From positions 817,001 to 881,000 of the forward strand of contig CP126122.1 of the NCBI GenBank assembly GCA_030123565.1: a stretch of 64,000 bases of DNA. The letters run 5' to 3'. The stretch is from Nitrospira sp. (GTDB lineage: Bacteria > Nitrospirota > Nitrospiria > Nitrospirales > Nitrospiraceae). Of the stretch, positions 59,881 to 64,000 are shown piece by piece (position 1 is the first letter of the stretch; each line of letters starts with the position of its first letter). Position numbers and translations under genes: made by a program. The notes below the pieces were generated by a model. That model was not told where the DNA came from, did no database searches, and saw only the letters and a list, made by a program, of their open reading frames with translations.

Positions 59881-61293
59881 TCATTCCTGAGTCAGCGAAG
59901 GATCAGGATTCGCCTCATGATCCGGTCTGCTGATCCCCAAGGTATCCATGCGATATTTCAGCATGCGACGGCTGATCCCCAACATTGTCGCCGCGTGAGT
60001 TTGGACATAATTGGTGCGTTTGAGCGCGTCCAGGATGATGTCGCGTTCGAACTCCATCACGGCTTTTTCGAGGGAAAGCCGCCCTGCCAGCGTATCGTCC
60101 CGCAGGGAGGTCGATCTGGTGTCGGTCCGCAGGATCGTCGGTAAATGTTCAGGGGTGATCACGCCGGAGCCCTTCGACCAGATGAAGGCCTGCTCGATGA
60201 TGTTTTCCATCTCACGGACGTTGCCGGGCCAGGGATAACGCGAGATCAATTCCAGCGATTCCTTGGTGAATTCCTGAGGCGGGCGTTTCTCCTCTTCGAT
60301 CCGCTTGGCCAGAAAGTGTTTGGCGAGGAGGGCGATATCTTCGCCGCGCTCCCGCAAGGGAGGCAGGTACAGGGCGATGACGTTGATGCGGTAATAGAGG
60401 TCCTCTCGGAAAAGGCCTTTCCGGACCAGTTCATCGAGATTTTTATTGGTGGCGGCGACGATCCGTACGTCGACCTTGATGGGTTGCACCCCTCCGACCC
60501 TGGTGAACTCGCGTTCCTGTAACACGCGCAGCAGCTTGGCCTGCGTCGCCGGAGTGAGGTCGCCGATTTCGTCCAGGAAGAGTGTCCCGGTGTGCGCGAG
60601 TTCGAATTGCCCCACCCGCCGGGCCGTTGCATCGGTGAAGGAGCCTTTTTCGTGCCCGAACAGTTCGCTCTCGATGAGCGTCTCCGGCAACGCGGCGCAA
60701 TTGAGTGCCACGAACGGGCGTTCTCGCCGCGCGCTGTTATAGTGGATGGCCTTGGCGACGAGTTCTTTTCCTGTTCCGCTCTCGCCGGTGACCAGGACGG
60801 TGGTGCGGCTGTCGGCCACCTGCTCGATCTTGGCGTAGATTTCCTGCATGGACGGGCTTTTTCCGATCAGGTTGTGAAAGGCATACCGCTGCACCACCTG
60901 GGCCCGCAGCTGCCGGACTTCCTGCTCCAATTCCTGTTTGCTCAGCGTGCGGTCGATGACGATCCGCAGTTCCTCCACGTCGAACGGCTTGGACAGATAG
61001 TCGGCTGCGCCAGACTTCATCGCGTCCACGGCCGTCTTGACCGATTTGGTGCCGGTCAACATGATGACCGGTACCGTGCGATCTTCGCTGCGCATCGTTT
61101 GAAGCGTCGTCAGGCCGTCCGTCCCCGGCAGGATCACATCCAGGAGGACCAGGTCGGGGGATTCGCGCTTAAAAATCTGAAGCCCCTCGGCGGCGTCGGC
61201 CGCTTCCAGAATTTCATACGTCGGTTCCAGCACCGTCTTCAACGATGCGCGAACCCGCGGCTCGTCATCGACGAGCAGTACCCGTTTTTTCAT
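59881..61293 (-). CDS. NtrC-family sigma54-type response regulator, variant GAFTGA loop
   Basis: A 470-residue regulator. The receiver domain (Asp52 in LVLLDVILPGTDG) is followed by an AAA+ domain with Walker A GESGTGKELVAKAI, Walker B FLDEIGDL and the sensor residues, and a C-terminal Fis-type helix-turn-helix (HAATMLGISRRMLKYRMDTL). The loop that contacts sigma54 reads GSFTDA (residues 217-222) rather than GAFTGA. It begins one base after the kinase stop, so the pair is a single operon. Target genes unknown. Confidence 0.92.
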   Translation of the reverse strand: MKKRVLLVDDEPRVRASLKTVLEPTYEILEAADAAEGLQIFKRESPDLVLLDVILPGTDGLTTLQTMRSEDRTVPVIMLTGTKSVKTAVDAMKSGAADYLSKPFDVEELRIVIDRTLSKQELEQEVRQLRAQVVQRYAFHNLIGKSPSMQEIYAKIEQVADSRTTVLVTGESGTGKELVAKAIHYNSARRERPFVALNCAALPETLIESELFGHEKGSFTDATARRVGQFELAHTGTLFLDEIGDLTPATQAKLLRVLQEREFTRVGGVQPIKVDVRIVAATNKNLDELVRKGLFREDLYYRINVIALYLPPLRERGEDIALLAKHFLAKRIEEEKRPPQEFTKESLELISRYPWPGNVREMENIIEQAFIWSKGSGVITPEHLPTILRTDTRSTSLRDDTLAGRLSLEKAVMEFERDIILDALKRTNYVQTHAATMLGISRRMLKYRMDTLGISRPDHEANPDPSLTQE

Positions 61294-61294
61294 A

Positions 61295-62581
61295 TTACTC
61301 CAGTGCTGCTGAGGCTGTGGTTCGCTCATCCGGTACGGGAAGATTCACGGAAAACGTGGACCCCGCGCCGACTCGACTTTCGACCGACAGCTCGCCGCCG
61401 TGTTCGCGGACGATCTGGTGGGCGGTCGTCAGGCCAAGGCCCGAGCCGTCGCCGGTGCTGTTGGAATGCTTCGTCGTAAAGAACGGATCGAAGATATGTT
61501 CCAGGTGATCCGGCGCAATGCCGCATCCCTGGTCCTCGACCTGCATCTGTACCCACGTTGCGCCGCCGCCGTCAGGTGGGATCACGCGCGTCTGCACACA
61601 AATACTCCCTTGGCCGTCCGGCATGGCCTCCAGCGCATTCAGCAAGAGGTTCAGGAGAACCTGCTTGATCTGTTGACGATCAAGCGAGAGGAGGGGCAGC
61701 CGCGGGGCAAGGACTGTCCGCAGGCGGATCCCGCGCCGCGACGCCGTGGCCGACACGAAACACAGGCAGGATGCGACGAGTTCGTTGAGGTCCACCTCGG
61801 TCGGTCGCGGAGTCATGTAGCCGGCATAGTCGAGGATCTCGTGGAGCAGGCCTTCGATGCGATGGACATCTTCGATGGCGTGGCGGCTGAATTCCGTGAT
61901 GAACACCGGATCGTGCTGACGTTGCGGAGCCAACTGCACAAAGGTCTTGATCGAGGTGAGCGGGTTGCGGATTTCATGGGCAAATCCGCCCGCCATGATT
62001 TCCAGCGAGCGCAGGCGATCGGTCCGTCTCATCAACGTGGAGGCCCGGCGCAGATCGTCCTGAGCCATGTGATGGGCCAAGGCATTGCAGGCGATACGTG
62101 CGACCGTCTCGGCGACCACCAAAGCTTCCTCGTCCCAGTGAAGATCCTTGCCGATCGGGCCGAAGGTGCACAGACCGAGGAGGCCGGTCCGGTTTTGGAG
62201 CGGAACGCAGACTGCCGCATGCGCCGTAGCCATGGCCGCGCCGGTCGTTGAGGAAGATTGCTGGTCGTACCGGAGCATGTGCGGCGTCTTTGAAAGGCTT
62301 GTAATGATGGGGTGATCGCCCGGCAATGCGGAGGGTGATACAGAAAGAGCATGTGGTCCCATGGATGTGAGTAGACGATACTGCAGTGGGTCGGACTCTC
62401 GTATCCAGAGGGCCGCCGAGGGGAGGTGAATGTGTTGCGAGATGGCAGCCAGAATACAGTCGCCGAGGCGCGGGAGATCCAGCGCCTGTCCCATCCTCTC
62501 GGCAAAGTCACCGATTATTCTTATGAGTTCCACGGAACCTGGAAGGATAGCGGTGTGTCGACTGTGTTCGTGGAGTGTCAT
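61295..62581 (-). CDS. GAF-domain sensor histidine kinase
   Basis: A 428-residue soluble kinase with no membrane segment. An N-terminal GAF-like domain (residues ~20-165) is followed by the H box (His202 in GGFAHEIRNPLTSIKTF), N box (QVLLNLLLNALEAM), G1 (VEDQGCGIAPD), F box (IFDPFFTTK) and G2 (GDGSGLGLTTAHQI). It should phosphorylate the NtrC-like regulator in the same operon. The ligand of the GAF domain is unknown. Confidence 0.92.
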   Translation of the reverse strand: MTLHEHSRHTAILPGSVELIRIIGDFAERMGQALDLPRLGDCILAAISQHIHLPSAALWIRESDPLQYRLLTSMGPHALSVSPSALPGDHPIITSLSKTPHMLRYDQQSSSTTGAAMATAHAAVCVPLQNRTGLLGLCTFGPIGKDLHWDEEALVVAETVARIACNALAHHMAQDDLRRASTLMRRTDRLRSLEIMAGGFAHEIRNPLTSIKTFVQLAPQRQHDPVFITEFSRHAIEDVHRIEGLLHEILDYAGYMTPRPTEVDLNELVASCLCFVSATASRRGIRLRTVLAPRLPLLSLDRQQIKQVLLNLLLNALEAMPDGQGSICVQTRVIPPDGGGATWVQMQVEDQGCGIAPDHLEHIFDPFFTTKHSNSTGDGSGLGLTTAHQIVREHGGELSVESRVGAGSTFSVNLPVPDERTTASAALE

Positions 62582-62686
62582 GGTACCGCGCAGAACAAAT
62601 CCATCCAGACACCAGCTGTTCAGGGTGTCGCCTTATCCGCCGGGTGTTCGGAGTGCGTGAGTGAAGTATAGCCGTGAGCTTTTTTT

Positions 62687-64000
62687 TCAGCCAGAGGAAT
62701 CAAGTTTTTCGGCGACGGCGAGGAGAATCTGTCCGGAGAGCGCACGCATGAGTTTCGCAGGAACGGGAGTGATTTGTGAGAGGCGCGCAATGAAGGTGTC
62801 TTCTTCGAATGCGTGGAGTCGCCCGACCCGCAGGGCTTGGCAGACCTGAGCCATATGATTCAAAGTCAGGCGGGCTTCTCCCGTGAATTCGTCGATCCCC
62901 CGTTCTTGCAGATGAGGACGATACAAGAGCGCCATGTCTGCGGTGGGAGTGAAGGCGCTGACGATCAATTTCCCGCCGGGCCTGAGCACACGGAAGAGTT
63001 CTCGAAGGGTATGGAGCGGGGAGGGGGCGAAGCTGAACGAGAGATTCGCGACGATGCGATCGAATGAACGGTCTGCAAAGGGAAGGGCTTCCATGGACCG
63101 ACCGAGCACCCAGGTCTGTGCGGCTGGTGTCGGAGCAGAAATGCGCCCGGAAAACAAACTGTCCATCTGGTTTACGGCCTCCTTCATGGCGGCTTGTGCC
63201 GCACGAAGCGTGGGGACGGAGAAGTCCGTTCCCACGTACCGGATGGGGCGGCCGTGGTGCCAGGTCTGAGCGCGGAGGCGGTAGGAGAGGTTCAAGAGCA
63301 GTAATCGGGCGAAGGAATGGAGTCCGCATCCCACATCAAGCAAAGCAAGTCCTTCGTCGAGGGGCTGGGAGAGTTGGTAGAGATGGTCGATATATTGCCA
63401 ATAGGCCGGCAGTTCATCCAAGGCCGAAGTGAGACCGGTTTGAACGGTCCACAATCGTTCTCTGGTGGCACCGACCGGGTATTTGGCGCGTAATTGATCA
63501 CGTTCGAATCGAGAACGAACGGCGATGGGCCGGGAGACGGTCGACAGGGCTGCCGGGGAGGGATAGGAAAATCTGTCGGGCGGACAGCAAAGCTGCCGGA
63601 GACGTTGCCAACTCGCGCGTAGTACCCTCGGCGCGACATCCCCTGCAATCAGAAGGAGAGACGGTAAGCTCATGCGGCTGCCTCTGGTTCCGAGGAGATT
63701 CACCGTGTCCTGCAACAGTGTCGATGGCGTGCCCGGTATCGGTGGCTCAGGAGTATCCATCCCGTTGGTGAGAAATACGACGTCGGTGCGACAGTGCGCG
63801 AGATCCTCATGAAGGGAGCTAACTTCCACATATTGTGCGGCAACGGCGTCGCTCAAGAAGCGGTCGATATCGAGGGGCAGTCCCAAGAAGTTGCCTGTTC
63901 CGAACCGGATACCCGCGAGATGTTCCTGGATCACATCACGTTGATGGAGGGCGGTGAGACAATGCCGGAGGTCCAGGGTGGGATTGAGGAGGATGAGGCG
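62687..64000 (-). CDS. SAM-dependent methyltransferase with an extra N-terminal domain, cut by window edge
   Basis: The frame is open to position 64000, so the start lies outside; the first visible residues are RLILLNPTLDLRHCLTALHQ. That stretch resembles the beginning of a B12-binding-type domain, though too little is visible. The C-terminal half is a class I methyltransferase: LLDVGCGLHSFARLLLL, VGTDFSVPTLRAA, FDRIVANLSFSFAPSPLHTL and LRPGGKLIVSAFTPTADMAL. It would methylate an unknown substrate. A GTG at 63934 is in frame but has no clear ribosome binding site. Confidence 0.75.
   Translation of the reverse strand, partial: RLILLNPTLDLRHCLTALHQRDVIQEHLAGIRFGTGNFLGLPLDIDRFLSDAVAAQYVEVSSLHEDLAHCRTDVVFLTNGMDTPEPPIPGTPSTLLQDTVNLLGTRGSRMSLPSLLLIAGDVAPRVLRASWQRLRQLCCPPDRFSYPSPAALSTVSRPIAVRSRFERDQLRAKYPVGATRERLWTVQTGLTSALDELPAYWQYIDHLYQLSQPLDEGLALLDVGCGLHSFARLLLLNLSYRLRAQTWHHGRPIRYVGTDFSVPTLRAAQAAMKEAVNQMDSLFSGRISAPTPAAQTWVLGRSMEALPFADRSFDRIVANLSFSFAPSPLHTLRELFRVLRPGGKLIVSAFTPTADMALLYRPHLQERGIDEFTGEARLTLNHMAQVCQALRVGRLHAFEEDTFIARLSQITPVPAKLMRALSGQILLAVAEKLDSSG

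Overview
The window (about 62% GC, densely coded) looks like a chromosomal segment of a Gram-negative, hopanoid-making bacterium. It encodes LptD, HpnD/HpnE, an NtrC-type two-component pair and a FHA/PP2C/Ser-Thr kinase set. This mixture, and the gene order proS-rseP-dxr-cdsA-uppS on one strand, suggests a Nitrospira-like member of the Nitrospirota; the taxonomic assignment is inference, with no rRNA in the window.

Layout. 1-6.7 kb (minus): start of a GAF-domain protein (probably a GspE/PilB-type ATPase), then an isoprenoid/envelope operon running uppS, cdsA, dxr, rseP, proS. 6.9-11.0 kb (plus): tldD-tldE, a dienelactone hydrolase and an unknown protein. 11.0-12.1 kb: a low-coding stretch with a decayed ParE toxin and its antitoxin. 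12.3-17.7 kb (minus): family-4 uracil-DNA glycosylase, hpnE/hpnD, a BtuF-like protein, a HAD hydrolase and an SH3-like membrane protein with a strong terminator. 17.9-20.2 kb (plus): YjbQ and two poorly known proteins. 20.2-28.2 kb (minus): FHA protein, PP2C phosphatase, membrane Ser/Thr kinase, PHP phosphoesterase, a FolB-methyltransferase fusion, small envelope proteins and a caspase-like peptidase. 28.4-32.7 kb: a Tim44-like protein, GlgX and a divergent receiver protein.

32.4-45.0 kb (minus) is the accessory heart of the window: a type I restriction-modification locus (hsdR, hsdS, hsdM) that also holds a PD-(D/E)XK nuclease, a DarT/DarG toxin-antitoxin pair and several other two-gene toxin-antitoxin-like cassettes. 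The small cassettes lie between the real hsdM or hsdR and partial copies of the same gene end: three decayed copies of the hsdM 5' end and one diverged copy of the last 52 codons of hsdR. One hsdM remnant is interrupted by a 182-bp element with perfect 12-bp inverted ends. This repeated arrangement is the most unusual thing here and suggests serial insertion of addiction cassettes at RM gene ends.

45.2-46.8 kb: a PEP mutase/nucleotidyltransferase fusion. 47-58.5 kb (plus): a molybdenum cofactor operon (moaC, moaD, moaE, moaA) behind a near-consensus promoter, then a NiCoT-type transporter, a metallo-beta-lactamase-fold protein, accD, folC, lptD, a small secreted protein, trxA and recN. 58.5-64 kb (minus): an HD-GYP response regulator, a sigma54-type regulator with its histidine kinase, and a methyltransferase running off the right edge. 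I saw no tRNA, rRNA, CRISPR array, integrase or transposase gene.
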